Below, piece after piece: positions 51,978 to 63,369 of a stretch of DNA of 64,000 nt (position 1 is its first letter; each line of letters opens with the position of its first letter). The notes beneath the pieces are model-generated. The model was not told the origin of the DNA. It saw nothing but the letters and a program-made list of their open reading frames with translations, and made no database searches. The stretch is from Gigantopelta aegis. Taxonomy: Eukaryota > Mollusca > Gastropoda > Neomphalida > Peltospiridae. The stretch lies in contig NC_054702.1 of the NCBI RefSeq assembly GCF_016097555.1, forward strand, positions 103,050,017 to 103,114,016. The letters are read 5' to 3'. A program made the translations under genes and the position numbers.

Positions 51978-52139
51978 TATTATAGGCCTAATGTTGGTAA
52001 AATCACGTCACGGTGGGGTGGGGTGGGTGGGGGCGGTTGTTACAAAAACATTACATAAATTTAGAGGGGGACCCGGGAGTGGTCTCAGCTTTACTAGTAG
52101 CCTATACAAAATGTATTTTGAGTTTTATTGCCCCTTGCA

Positions 52140-52382
52140 ATTTTGAGCATTTGAAATGTGACTAAATACAGCAAAATAACCTTTTAGTCATATTTATTTA
52201 CGGTAAAATTAACTTTTTTACAAAATTTACGTAAGCAGGCTCAAAACTGCAATCAGTGAAAAATTATTAATTTAAGTTCAAGCCCTGTTGTTTGTGTACT
52301 GTTCGTAGTTAGTTTCTCTTTCAGTTAATCTACCTCAGCCGCTGATAATTTGTAATTGTTATTTTTATTTATTCATTATTCA

Positions 52383-52413
<31 letters not shown>

Positions 52414-54320
52414 TATTTATTATAATTAATTTTTTGTTAGTACTGTAGGGACAATATGACGCTATTCATATATCTATGGAAATTAATATACTCCCCCACC
52501 CCCTCCCTTGTTCAGAAAATGCACTGTTCGTACAGTACTTATTCCTCCTGTTCCAGATGGTTCGGTAATATGGATCAATCATGTACTTATTTACCGCCTA
52601 TATACATTTTTGCTGTGAATATAGCCAGCCCTCGTTAGTGGAGGCTATAGACACGACCTTCGTATATATAGTCACATCGTATATAAACACCGTCTAGTTC
52701 AGAGTATTCTTTAAAAATGTAAGAATTCCTATCCCAAGTCAGCTGTTATGACATATTTTGTATAATAATGAATTTGACAAGGTGGAAAATGAAGGTACTT
52801 GTGATCCAGATGTTTAGAGTTTTTCGCGTACGACTAACGATAAAAAATTTGGGTTTTTTTTCTATTTAACCTACGTCGCAGAGGACGGTCAAGCGTTCTC
52901 GTTACACGAGCTTGGTAAATCGTTTTGGCACTGCGGTTATTCGGGGAATGCCCGTCACGTGACTCAAAATAATACGTCACACCTCTGCTCTCCAAATAGC
53001 CGATATTTTTTTATAAAATATCAATAATAAGTGTGATATGGTGGTTATGTAGTTGGTTCAATAAAGTACTTTTAGGTACAAATCAAATGTATATATTGTC
53101 ATATAATACCTTGTTGGGTCAATAATTAGGTCAACCATCTGTGAGAGAGCGCGTTTAAATATGACTATCGACTTTGTTGCGTTCGGCGAATTGCTTTTTA
53201 TATTGCATGTTTTTTTAGAGATGAATTTATTTAACAGTTGACACTGTCGAATGCGTTCAACTCAAACCGTGTCTGGCATATAATTGGTACCGGTACCGTA
53301 AATATGTTTAACATGTCATACATTTCATTCCGTCTCGAATAAAGTCATTGGTGGAACTTTGATTGCAATACCCTTGACGAAATAACAATCAAGGGGGAGC
53401 AACTGACTTAAATATTATTCACGAAAGCGATTCCGATGCCGTCAATACACCAAATAGAAAACAAAGCTATGCCCAATATCAAAATTTAAACACATTGATG
53501 GGGTCTTTTTTTTTTACCACGCGCGCGTTTAGTGATTCAATTGTTATTTTTCTAGATTCCTGTTTTTACAAACTATGAATCCTTGTCTGTTAATGATAAC
53601 ATTATACTCATCATACAGCCCCTCACAGGCGTACGGGCTCCAATTTTTCTGACAGTGGGTATGTGGTGGGCAGGCTGAGTTTTGCCCAAATTTAGAGATG
53701 ATCACTAGACGTTCCAAATATTTTTTTCAACAAAATTGTTGAACATAAGCGTGAAATTAAATTTCACGACTGATGATTTCTACCTTGGACATGCATGATC
53801 GGATCAGACATAAAGTATATATTGGCGTATTTGGACATTATAATATAGTGTACGAGATGTACCCATTATGTGAGCATACACACGTTCCATATATTTACGT
53901 TTTTTCTACCCATACACATATGCAATATACTCAGTTAAGTACATTATTCATCAATGTTAACGGTTTTACAGTTTTAATGTAGTTAAAGTTTACTGCTGCT
54001 TTTGAAGTCTTATCGAAAAATGTACGCGCTACGACCTTAAAATACCTGAAATAAAATATTAAAAACCCATCACAAATAGCCCCAGAATGCACCTCTGAGC
54101 ATCTACATTAAAACAAAATCTGGGGAAGCATACCCCCGAACCCCCTAGACCTCTCAGGCGCTCGATTCGAGTGCCTTCGGCACCATGATTAAAACATTTA
54201 ATTCCACCCAATATCTCAACGCATCGTCCCGCAAATATGGCTGGCTACGGGCCTGCAAATAATGTGAGAGGAAGCCCACTGGTGCTAACTGGCATGGGCG
54301 TCAATCCGGCTTTAAAAGTG
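52140..54320. other. AT-rich spacer
   Basis: No gene seen. A TTA microsatellite lies at about 52384-52412. A fragment near 53625-53700 (GCGTACGGGCTCC, TTTTGCCCAAATTTAG) resembles the possible old repeat near 20050 and 58070. Confidence 0.5.
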
Positions 54321-54323
54321 TGT

Positions 54324-54365
54324 GGGGGGGGGGGGGGGGGGACGTGGTAGTGTGTGTGTGTGTGT

Positions 54366-54416
<51 letters not shown>
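54324..54416. repeat. G18 tract, (GT)n and (GA)n
   Basis: G tract at 54324-54341, a short GT run, then about 45 bp of GA. Confidence 0.95.
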
Positions 54417-54419
<3 letters not shown>

Positions 54420-54625
54420 TGTCAATGAAAATCATAAAGATACACTTTAGTCGTTAAACTTTTAATTTTTGTTTGTTTTTTGTTCTTGCTGTTGTTGTTT
54501 TTGAGGGTGGTGTTGTTGTTGCTTTTGCTAAACGAAAAAGTGGGGGGACACTTATATAGATTGTCCCCAGGCGTTGAAAAGTGAAGGGGACGCGTCCCCC
54601 CGTCCCCCACTGATCGACGCCCATG

Positions 54626-55056
54626 CTAACTGGGCTGTCTGTCTAGGGCAATGGGGGTTAGTAGTTAACTCGGTGTAGGGGCCTTACGTCTACCCATTGA
54701 GTCGTTAAACTCGCTCTGGCTGGGAGCCGGTACCGGGAAGCGATCCTAGTACCTACCGATGGCAATCCAGATACCGACTCCAAACCCTGAGTGAGTGCTC
54801 CGCAAGGCTCAATGGGTAGGTGTAAACCACTTGCATCGACCAGTGATCCATAACTGGTTCAACAAAGGCCATGGTTTGTGCTATCCTGCCTGTGGGAAGC
54901 GCAAATAAAATATCCCTTGCTGCCTGTCATAAAAAAGAGTAGCCTATGTGACGACAGCGGGTTTCCTCTCCAAATCTGTGTGGTCCTTAATCATGTGTCT
55001 GACGCCATATAACCGTAGATAAATTGTGTTGAGTGCGTCGTTAAATAAAACATTTC
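54626..55056. mobile_element. family C SINE piece (minus) abutting a 5'-truncated family B SINE (plus)
   Basis: 54626-54758 carries the family C body on the minus strand (GGGCTGTCTGTCTAGGGCA; ACCTACCGATGG). From about 54763 the sequence is family B on the plus strand (AATCCAGATACCGACTCCAA) to its tail with TTTCTTTC. The junction is abrupt, so two insertions or a recombination met here. Confidence 0.8.
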
Positions 55057-55767
55057 TTTCTTTCATTATTTAGGTAACATTATCACAATAAGTCATATTT
55101 ATATATACAGATAAATAGATATAATTTGCAAAGTTATCAAATTCTCAAAGTATGTGATCTGAAAAATATCACATACTTTGATTGCACTAGAAATGCTAGA
55201 TATTATATGATGCCACTGTAACTTTTATTTGTGTATAACAATTTATATTAAATAATAGGTAGTAGGCCTAAATGTGTATTTGTTTTATAAGATTACCATA
55301 GGCCTTATCGTGGGCGGTGGGAGAAGGCCGACTTTTTTGTTCTTAATGTGTGTGTGTGTGTGTGCGAGTGGGGTGGGGTGTGACATGATAATAGCATCAG
55401 CTTTGCTAAAAAAAATAAAGTCATTACACTTTTTTTTCTCTTTTCTGTTTTTACCTACAGTTTGATCTTCTATTTAAAATGAGTCAGAATGCTCATGTTT
55501 CAAGAGCAGGTCTAGGAGCTGCGCACAAATACCTCGCCCCCACCATTTGAACATCTTCATTGGTAGTCATCAGTGTATTATTATTATTTATTACAGCTCC
55601 AATAACTTGTCTCTTAGAACCCAAGTGTAAATGCACTAGTATAGTCTATAGGCCTACTAGCTTCAGATGAATCAACATGGCCAATATCGGATTTTTCTAA
55701 AAATAGCACATACTACCGAGGTAACTAGTAGATAACATGCCCTACATGAGTGTGAACTAGTGCATAC

Positions 55768-55803
55768 CTTGATGGCGAAAAACTCTTTTCTTTTGTCCGC
55801 CAG
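55768..55803 (-). other. possible small upstream exon of the ABRA-like gene
   Basis: A 36-nt segment with a good acceptor (TTGCTTAG) and donor (AAG|GTATGC) on the minus strand. All three frames are open, but joining in the frame that a Met at 56036 would give leads to a stop before the ABRA-like ATG, so if real it is 5' untranslated. Evidence is the splice-like signals only. Confidence 0.25.
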
Positions 55804-56023
55804 CTAAGCAAACACAAGCATGCTTTGTAACTCTAGATTACCCACAGCTGAAAGTTGAATAACAATCCTGGCATAGTACTTCACAAAGTTCCGTCCTTGG
55901 ATGAAAATGCGATGCTGTGAAACATGATCACGTGATTCTCAGAACAAGGTTAATATAATAGAGGCGCCATATTTAAACGTGAAAACAGACCGGTAGTCCT
56001 TCAGAACTCTCCTTTCAAATTCA

Positions 56024-56060
56024 CCTGTGAAGGACATTTTCACAGATACAACATAAATGA
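56024..56060 (-). other. possible first exon with strong donor
   Basis: ATGTCCTTCACAG|GTGAAT on the minus strand gives a start-like context and a good donor. It lies 220 bp upstream of the possible exon at 55768. No protein family can be read from four codons. Confidence 0.2.
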
Positions 56061-56129
56061 ACAAAAGAGTGGCACGGGAATGCCGTACCCCTTTGCACCA
56101 TATAAATAAAGATAACAATTTGGCTTGTG

Positions 56130-56381
56130 CCCCCCCCCCCCCCCCAACCCTCCACGTTTTCCACGGGCCTGTTACAAATCGTTTTCTTTAAGGGGGGGGG
56201 GGGGGGAATTGAACGAGCGCTGAATGCGCGAGTTATTTGGGGGTCCGGGGGCATCATTCAAAAGTTATTTGCCCGTTACTGTAACTCTCGCCATTAATCT
56301 CGATCCGTTTTACCTTCAATTGAGATGTAAAGGTTATCACCAAAAAAACACCCAGCCAAAATATGGGGGGGGGGGGGGGGG
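56130..56381. repeat. cluster of C16, G15 and G17 tracts
   Basis: C tract at 56130-56145, G tracts at 56192-56206 and 56365-56381, within 252 bp. Confidence 0.95.
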
Positions 56382-56455
56382 TGCCTTGGCCAACCCCCTG
56401 CTACGGGACTGCTAGGTGTTCTGTTGTTGGTTTTGTTTGGTTGTGTGCGTGTAAA

Positions 56456-56486
56456 ATGAATGAATGAATGAATGAATGAATGAATG
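56456..56486. repeat. (TGAA)n microsatellite
   Basis: About seven AATG tetranucleotides. Confidence 0.95.
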
Positions 56487-56637
56487 TTTAACACCCCAGG
56501 GTTGTGTGCGTGTAGTTGCTTGTGATGGTGGTGTTTAGTTTTGGATTTTTGGTTTTTATAAGTTTGCGCGCACGCACGTGCGTGCGTGCTCAATCCATGA
56601 TATGCCCCTAAAATTGTTTCTTGAAATGTTGAAAGAA

Positions 56638-56953
56638 ATGTTTGTTTTGTTTAAAGGCACTACTAGAGCACATTGATTAATTAACCATCGACAATTGGAT
56701 GTCAAACATTTGGTAATTCTCACTCGTAGTCATCAGAGGAATCCCGCTACATTGTTCATAACACAGCAAGGGATCTTTTATATGCACTTTCCCACAGACA
56801 GGAAAGCATGTACCACGGCCTTTGACCAGTTGTGGTTCACTGGATGGAACGAGAAAAATCCCAATCAGTTGAATGGATCCTCCGAGGTGGTTGGATCCTG
56901 CGACGCAAGCACCTCAAGCGAGTACTCAAACGACTGAGCTAAATCCCGATCTT
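56638..56953 (-). mobile_element. SINE, family D, full length
   Basis: Tail TTTTGTTTAAAGGCACTACT, central block ACTTTCCCACAGACAGGAAA, block CAGTTGAATGGATCCTCCGA, and on the right the tRNA-like head, whose minus strand reads GATTTAGCTCAGTCG (A box) and GGATCCAACCACC (B-box region). Confidence 0.87.
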
Positions 56954-57351
56954 ATGTTTTGCTAACGTAACGAAAGTTGTCAGGTCGTGTAGGATTACGT
57001 TATACTACCATAATAAAATAGATTTTTGAAACGAAGGAGCAAGTTAAAAGGCGTACATCTAACCAAATTGCAAAAAAAATGTAGAGATTTAATGAACCAT
57101 GTTTGGCTAGTTAGATAGATAGGCCTGGTACACGCATTGGCAACTTGAATCGAAAGACGATCGTGATCATGTGATGAGCTCAGACTAATTGTAAATCATA
57201 TGTTTTTAACTGAAACTGGGGCGTAGCCAGAGAGGGAAAAAAAACGCCGAGGAAAACCCAGACCTGTAAAATAAATATCAGTGTCATGGGAAAAATAAAA
57301 TAAATCTGGGGAAATTCATGCTGGATACGCCATTTTGAAACAAAAACAAAA

Positions 57352-57655
57352 AGAAAGAAATGTTTTATTTGACGACGCACTCAACACATTTTATTTACAG
57401 TTATATGGCGTCAGACATATGGTTAAAGACCACACAGATAGAGAGAGACAGGGGGGAAACCCGCTGTCGCCACTTCATGGGCTACTCTTTTCGATTAGCA
57501 GCAAGGGTTCTTTTACATACCATGGCCTTTGATATACCAGTCGTGGTGCACTGGCTGGAACAACAAATAGTCCAATGGGTCTACCGACGGGGATCGACCC
57601 CAGACCGACCGCGCATCTAGCGAGCACTTTACCACTGGGCTACGTCCCGCCCCTC
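57352..57655 (-). mobile_element. SINE with family A head and family B tail
   Basis: GACGACGCACTCAACACATT tail, a deletion in the central block (GGTTCTTTTACATACC), full head to CTACGTCCCGCCCCTC. Confidence 0.87.
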
Positions 57656-57866
57656 CATCGTGAAACAAGTATGGTATACCGTTTACGAGTAACTCTCGTA
57701 TTGTACCAGCAAACTATTAAATTCTATGGCGAGCAGACAAACGGCTCACCACAAAAATTAATTTTACAATATGACCATGTTCTTAAAGGATGATATTGCC
57801 CTTCTATAAAACAAGACCTCCTGCTATTATAAGCGTACGAGACAGGGGGAGGGGGCAGAGCAACTG

Positions 57867-57881
57867 CCCCCCCCCCCCCCC
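57867..57881. repeat. C15 tract
   Basis: A pure C run following GGGGGAGGGGGCAGAGC. Confidence 0.95.
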
Positions 57882-58186
57882 AAAGTGCTGGAGCAAAACT
57901 TCAATGTGCTAACCCGAGACCTTCTTACCATGTATTTCCATCATTCTACCCTCAAAATTAGTTGTAATTCATATATACATGCGTAGTGATTCGTTTACAA
58001 ACCCATATAGCTGTTTGGTAGAAAATATGCTAATATGATTAATTGTGTGGGTTTTTTCCAGATTCGGGCATTTTTGTTTAATTCGGGCAAACATCAGCCT
58101 GAGCCCCCTACAAAAATAGGAGCCCGTACCTATGCCTCCTGCACTACTTCAATGTAACCTATATGCTAGTAACCAAAATATTCATT

Positions 58187-58187
<1 letters not shown>

Positions 58188-58257
<70 letters not shown>

Positions 58258-58258
58258 A
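58188..58258. repeat. (GA)n microsatellite
   Basis: About 60 bp of GA ending in GGGGGG. Confidence 0.95.
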
Positions 58259-58712
58259 GACTACTCTTGATGCTCAGATATAATTTGGCGTCTACCTTTA
58301 CTGTTCATTGTACACCGCGTACTAACTACAATCTGCTAGGTGTAGAATCTTGTCCTGTAGGTGTAGAATCTTGTTCTGTAGCTTGTGGACAATAATGATC
58401 CTTCCGTCTACTGTTTGGAGAAACACACAGCCATTGTAATTTGTGCCAAATCGACTAAAGTTATTTAACTTTGTCATTTAATGTAAGTGAACAATATAAT
58501 TCATTGTGGATTCAGACAGTGATTACTTTCAGTAACTATGATAAACTTATAACTCATTATTTATAAAATAATTTATAATGTATTCGTCCTTTTTCAAGTT
58601 TTGGATTTATGCAGCTGTACGGCAGGTATTTGTCCAGTGAACAGTTACCGTTATCCTATACCAAGACGTATGCTACGACTTTGGGAACACATGATCATTT
58701 CTGAAGCGTTGT

Positions 58713-58924
58713 GATCCCCGTCGGTGGACCCATTGGGCTATTTCTCGTTCCAGCCAGTGCTCCACAACTGGTGTAACAAAGGCCGTGGTATGTACTATCC
58801 TGTCTGTGGGATGGTGCATATAAAAGATCTCTCAATATCTGTGTGGTCCTTAACAATATGTCTGACGTCATATAACCGTAAATGGAATGTGTTGAGTGCG
58901 TCGTTAAATAAAACATTTCCTTCC
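58713..58924 (+). mobile_element. SINE, head-truncated and internally deleted, 14-bp target duplication
   Basis: Flanked by perfect TTCTGAAGCGTTGT at 58699-58712 and 58925-58938. It starts inside the family A head (GATCCCCGTCGGTGGACCC), skips part of the central block after ATAAAAGATCT, and ends with the family B tail and TTCCTTCC. Confidence 0.92.
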
Positions 58925-59084
58925 TTCTGAAGCGTTGTTAACATTTTTCACACATTGGTCTGGACATTCTTAATTTGTCTTTGCATCATCAAATATTTGT
59001 ATCAGTTACAAATTCAAAAGACGCTGTTCCTTCAGTTATTCAGTAGGCTGTGCTTTCTCTGTAGGCCTAATAGAGTTAAACCCT

Positions 59085-59265
59085 GTTGGGCCGATTTCAT
59101 ATGTCTGGGTTTCGAAACACCGGGTTATATCAAAACCTAGGTTTAACACTGGTTTACGTAAAACGCTGAAAAACTTGACCAAGACATACACCCGTGGTGT
59201 ATTTCACATGTGTGTGTTTTACCCGTTTTTACAAAACCACGCTTTTTACATGGGTTACCCGCAGA
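59085..59265 (+). repeat. dispersed repeat, family H, copy 1
   Basis: Shares CCGATTTCATATGTCTGGGT, AACCTAGGTTTAACACTGG and TATTTCACATGTGTG with the reverse complement of 63825-63998. Confidence 0.6.
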
Positions 59266-59375
59266 TTTGGAAAGGGACATAAGCGAAGAATAGCTTACAC
59301 TTCATCACTTTGTAGTTGAAACTCGTTACCGGTATATTATTAGCGTTCGCGTTTGAGATGGGGGATTATCTACCT

Positions 59376-59398
59376 CCCCCCCCCCCCCCCCCCCCCCC
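59376..59398. repeat. C23 tract, the longest in the window
   Basis: A pure C run. Confidence 0.95.
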
Positions 59399-59795
59399 AA
59401 ATGTGGAGCAAATCCTCACATTCTGTCAAAAATGATGGACATATTTGGGAAAATGAGCTGGCCTGAAAACGTTTCACTATGTATTGATCCATCGTTTTAG
59501 TCGCAATATTAGTTATAATCCATGTCAAATGCCTACAGAACCCAACATAGCTGTTGGTAATAATGCAAATATGAATAAACGTTTTGTTATCGGCATTTCC
59601 CTTTAATTCTAACATAATATTAAAAAAACAAAAGATGGGACGCGTACGCCTGAGGGCACCGAGATAACGTATGGTCAAATGTTCAAAACTGTGGGCCTAT
59701 ACCGCCTTTGTTCCCCCTTTATTAAGACGAGACAAACACGAAAGTATGTCATTATAAGACTGCAGTCTATGATAGGCGTTTATTGCTTTGATACC

Positions 59796-61270
59796 ATTCG
59801 ATTCTTGCATTCGATTCTTGCACTTCCTGCCTAGATCATGATCAGACAAGACGTGTGTCCATGTTCTCTCGACTTACCCCCCCACCTGGGGGGACTGATG
59901 GTCTCGTATGGAGCTTTGCTAGAGTACCGGATCACGTGCATCGGGTCACGGGCAACCGTGACCTTGGTGTACGGAGACCCGGTACCACCGAAGAAAGGAA
60001 GGTGGAGGAAGAGGAGACGTGCGCCAGGGAAGGCTCAGGGGGAGACAAAACCGGCGGCTAAACCGCCGGCAGCGCCACCTTCTGCTTCGCCACCCATCGC
60101 CGCTCCCCGTATGAGGATAGGAATAGAAGAGGCACCAGCCCCGGACATCCCGTCTTCTGCGTTGGAACCAAATAGACCAACTCCACAGGCCAGGACTTCA
60201 GCGCCTCCGGTTGTGCCGCCGATTATACAGGCGGCACCCGTTGAGGCGCAGGCCCGAAAAGTGGCTATAGTAAAACGGAAGGCAACCACTCCCCCGAGTG
60301 GCCAACCAGACAAGCCAAGCCAACCGTTCCAACCGCCGAAACCTGACGAGCCACCAATCCAACAGTGGAACCTACAGGCGGGCAAATTACATCAGCGGTA
60401 CGCCAAACTTGTCCGGATGAACATTGAGGACGAGTCTAAACTTTATATAATACCCAGACAAAAAACTTGGGTCAAGCTTCCAAGGAGCCCGGAAGGAGAA
60501 TTCGCCATCAGCAAAACCCTTCTGAGAGATAAAGAGGAGGTGTGTATACTGACCATACACCAAGCCGGAATATACCATCAGGGACTGCTGCTAAAAGAAA
60601 TGGACAACCCGACGATACACCGCATCGTGAAGACGATATCGGGGGCCAACTACCGTCCATTGGTCAGGCAATTAGCACTCAGCCCATACCGGCCCTTCTT
60701 TACAGACATTGACTCCTCCAACTTCATCGGATCGCCCTAGACGCCAACCTTTGCTAGGACAGGTAACAACCTCCTTTTTGGGCTAGTTAGACTTTAAACA
60801 TTTTGGAAGCAGTTCAAAATTCTTATGTTTATATTTTTTTTTTTTTTTTATAAGCAGTCTAACGCATTTTATTTTGGCGCCCGTTCAATTGCTCAAAATC
60901 ACCTTAAAACTTTTCGGCCGAGCAGTCTTAACTATTTTGGGTTTAAAACGTAGAGTCCGGACATGTCTAGGTATGCAGTTAATCTTCATAGACTTAGGTA
61001 AAAAACAGGCTTCACCGAGGAATCGAAATTCAGCCAATCAGAGCACGGCTCCCACTCGGTGTACTTCAAGCTTTATGAAGTGTCTGCTATTTGGTCCGCG
61101 CTGGCGTCGACCGTACTAAATGGCTTTTTTCCAAATTCTGCCCACTTCAAACTTACCCCCCCCTCCTGCTCCGGAGTTAGTCACTGGCGATGTCAGAGGC
61201 TAAATCCGTGGTGGGCGTGCCTGAACCATGTTGGATAGGGGCACGTAAAAATAGTTTCCCATCCCATCCC
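59796..61270 (+). mobile_element. retroposed element with a single intact ORF
   Basis: Bounded by the perfect 14-bp direct repeat ATTGCTTTGATACC (59782-59795 and 61271-61284). The 5' end has two tandem copies of ATTCGATTCTTGC. The ORF starts 42 bp in and ends at 60740. About 530 bp of 3' non-coding sequence follow, with a T16-like tract near 60834-60850, ending GTTTCCCATCCCATCCC, a short-repeat tail of the kind left by CR1-like LINEs. No reverse transcriptase or endonuclease is present. Variable-length target duplication plus a repeat tail means it was copied by a LINE machinery: either an internally deleted LINE that kept ORF1 or a non-autonomous passenger. Confidence 0.82.
59838..60740 (+). 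CDS. unrecognised 300-residue proline-rich protein of the retroposed element
   Basis: An unbroken 301-codon frame, much richer in G+C than its surroundings. Residues ~50-66 are very basic (PPKKGRWRKRRRAPGKAQ). Residues ~70-185 are low-complexity, rich in P, A and Q (KPPAAPPSASPPIAAP; QPDKPSQPFQPPKPDEPP), probably disordered. Residues ~186-290 look like a folded domain with mixed hydrophobic and charged residues (LHQRYAKLVRMNIEDESKLY; TLLRDKEEVCILTIHQAG; TIHRIVKTISGANYRPLVRQ). There are no CCHC knuckles, RRM-like or transposase motifs that I can see. The layout (basic/disordered then a compact C-terminal domain) would suit a nucleic-acid-binding ORF1 protein of a LINE, but this is inference. 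The ATG at 59838 is the first; a Met at residue ~21 is an alternative. Confidence 0.6.
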   Translation: MIRQDVCPCSLDLPPHLGGLMVSYGALLEYRITCIGSRATVTLVYGDPVPPKKGRWRKRRRAPGKAQGETKPAAKPPAAPPSASPPIAAPRMRIGIEEAPAPDIPSSALEPNRPTPQARTSAPPVVPPIIQAAPVEAQARKVAIVKRKATTPPSGQPDKPSQPFQPPKPDEPPIQQWNLQAGKLHQRYAKLVRMNIEDESKLYIIPRQKTWVKLPRSPEGEFAISKTLLRDKEEVCILTIHQAGIYHQGLLLKEMDNPTIHRIVKTISGANYRPLVRQLALSPYRPFFTDIDSSNFIGSP

Positions 61271-61746
61271 ATTGCTTTGATACCGGTGGAAACCGATCAA
61301 CTTTCATCACTAGTACTTCCTGTTTTCGTGCACTTCATACACCATGAAAAAAATCCTTATTTTTACTAATTTAATAAATAATTATATTTATTACCCCAGT
61401 GACCACTCATAACAGGGAAAATATTTTCCGTATTTTCTCAGTGAGAAATATTATGCAGTGGTATGATGTACAATATTACTGGATGATTTGACGCTTACAA
61501 ACCAATGACTTTGTCGGTACTAAATATAACATCATCACGATTTGGCAAACACAAAATGACGTCATGTACTTTAATGAGTATGCGTTCACGACTGTTTTAA
61601 TATTAAATTTATAACAAAATGTCATTATAACGCAAATCATTATTTATATTTTTAGCAGAATAATGATAACTTTTGTTTTTGAAAATTATCTGTGAACGTG
61701 ATTAAAATGCAGTTATAGCAATACCCAGAACAGTGTGTAAATAGAC

Positions 61747-61885
61747 AAAACTACATATATGTGGTTTTCTGATTTCTGTATTCCACGAGTGTTATTTCCT
61801 GCAGGAAACCCCGATGCCGCAGGCAGAGGGGTTTCCGGCAGGAAATACACGAGTCACATATATGTCACATATATGTAGTTTTGTA
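61747..61885. repeat. 139-bp imperfect palindrome
   Basis: Outer arms ACAAAACTACATATATGTG and CACATATATGTAGTTTTGT, inner arms TTTCCTGCAGGAAACCCC and GGGGTTTCCGGCAGGAAA. Confidence 0.85.
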
Positions 61886-62143
61886 TTTATTACATACCCT
61901 AAATTGGATTTTTTTTTCCAAATAATAATTTAGAAATTGTAACACAGCTAGCTAATGACGGGGATTTCTAAATTTACACAACTAGGTCAGCTGTGTTACT
62001 ACGCGGACCGAAGAAACACCAATTATTACACATAGGAATATAGTTCTATTTAAACAATAAACAGAAATAAGAAAGAACGAGTGAAAAGTTACCTATAATT
62101 TTAATGATATTGTTTGAAATGCCTTTTAAAGACAATGTAATAG

Positions 62144-62347
62144 CTAAAATGCACGAACAATATAATATTTAATTTGCTCGTAATACGTGTCTGAGTCGTC
62201 ATCGGTGTGTTTACTTTTATTGATGTTCATGGAATTATTCGTTGCTGAAAAGTTTAAGTTTATATTAAATGTGCCTCCATAAATCATCGCTCCACTGAAT
62301 AATCCGGTTGACAGTTCATTCAAGTTTTCTACGTGAGGAGACCGCAT
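62144..62347 (-). CDS. unrecognised small open frame inside the inverted-repeat region
   Basis: A 67-codon frame starting MRSPHVENLNELSTG and ending YYIVRAF. It starts just outside the 62.35-62.96 kb inverted arm. It has more ordinary amino-acid composition than its AT content predicts, but I recognise no domain, and it could be chance. Confidence 0.2.
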   Translation of the reverse strand: MRSPHVENLNELSTGLFSGAMIYGGTFNINLNFSATNNSMNINKSKHTDDDSDTYYEQIKYYIVRAF

Positions 62348-62355
62348 TGTTGCTA

Positions 62356-62963
62356 AAGTCGACGACAGTCACTTTTCGCACCCTTGTTTTGGCTTCGTAC
62401 ACAATAAATATAGCATATCTTACCGTAATTTCACTAGAAATCCATATTTCGTAAAAGGTGCAATTTTTTAATCACAAGATTTTGTTCAAAGACATCCAGG
62501 TGCATTAGTAATGTTAAAAAAAGAAAAAAAATTCAATAGCAATTTCATATTGGAATTTTTTCAAAAAGGAAACGTCATGTACCCAGTTTATGGTTATTGT
62601 AAGGATATGCAAAGTGACGTCATTGGAATACTGACGTCATTTAAATAAAAAATTAGCTGTATTATTACAATGCTGCGCCACATTAAAATAAAAACTAGTC
62701 TACTAACCTTGACCCCTGTCAAATTCCTATAACAAGCAGACAACGCTGTTTACAGGTCGGTACAGTTTTTTTATTTTTCATAATTCTGGACAAAATATTA
62801 ATTTGAAGTTTTGAAAGATGAAAGAAATAAAACGTACCTTTTGTCAAATATATCATATCACAAAATTACGGTTGGAGATGTTTTATTTATTGAAAAAGAA
62901 TAAGAATTGCGTACGATGTAACGAAGCCAAAACAAGGGTCCAAAAAGTAACTGTCGTCGACCT
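62356..62963. mobile_element. foldback element with about 50-bp terminal inverted repeats
   Basis: Left arm GTCGACGACAGTCACTTTTC and CCTTGTTTTGGCTTCGTAC; right arm is its inverse with about 10 percent mismatches. About 500 bp of AT-rich sequence lie between. No clear target duplication. Confidence 0.6.
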
Positions 62964-63369
62964 TAACTATCGTGGATTAAAAGCTCGTTGGTAGTAGTGT
63001 TCCCGTCTCAAGTTTTGGTATCGCGCTCATTAAATTGTAAATATTTGTCACCGTTTTCGTCTGTTTTCAGTTCAAATTTTCCACAAAATAACATTTTAAA
63101 CAAACGAAGCACAAACTTTGTTTACATATCGCGAAGGGCATTCCCGGTAACCATGTGCTATAAATAGTAGCGTTGAATACGGTATAGTTCCGGCAGTTGA
63201 GTTGAATACGGAAAGTTGTATTCAATTCTTGTATTCAGAGCTGTATTTATATAGTAAGATTTAATGGGTATGTAATAAAGTGGTTTACATTGTTTCTATT
63301 GCCTACATGTACATGTCGCATGTGCGTTTAAAATAAAGACATTTAGAGAAAACATAGCTGGGGTAATAA

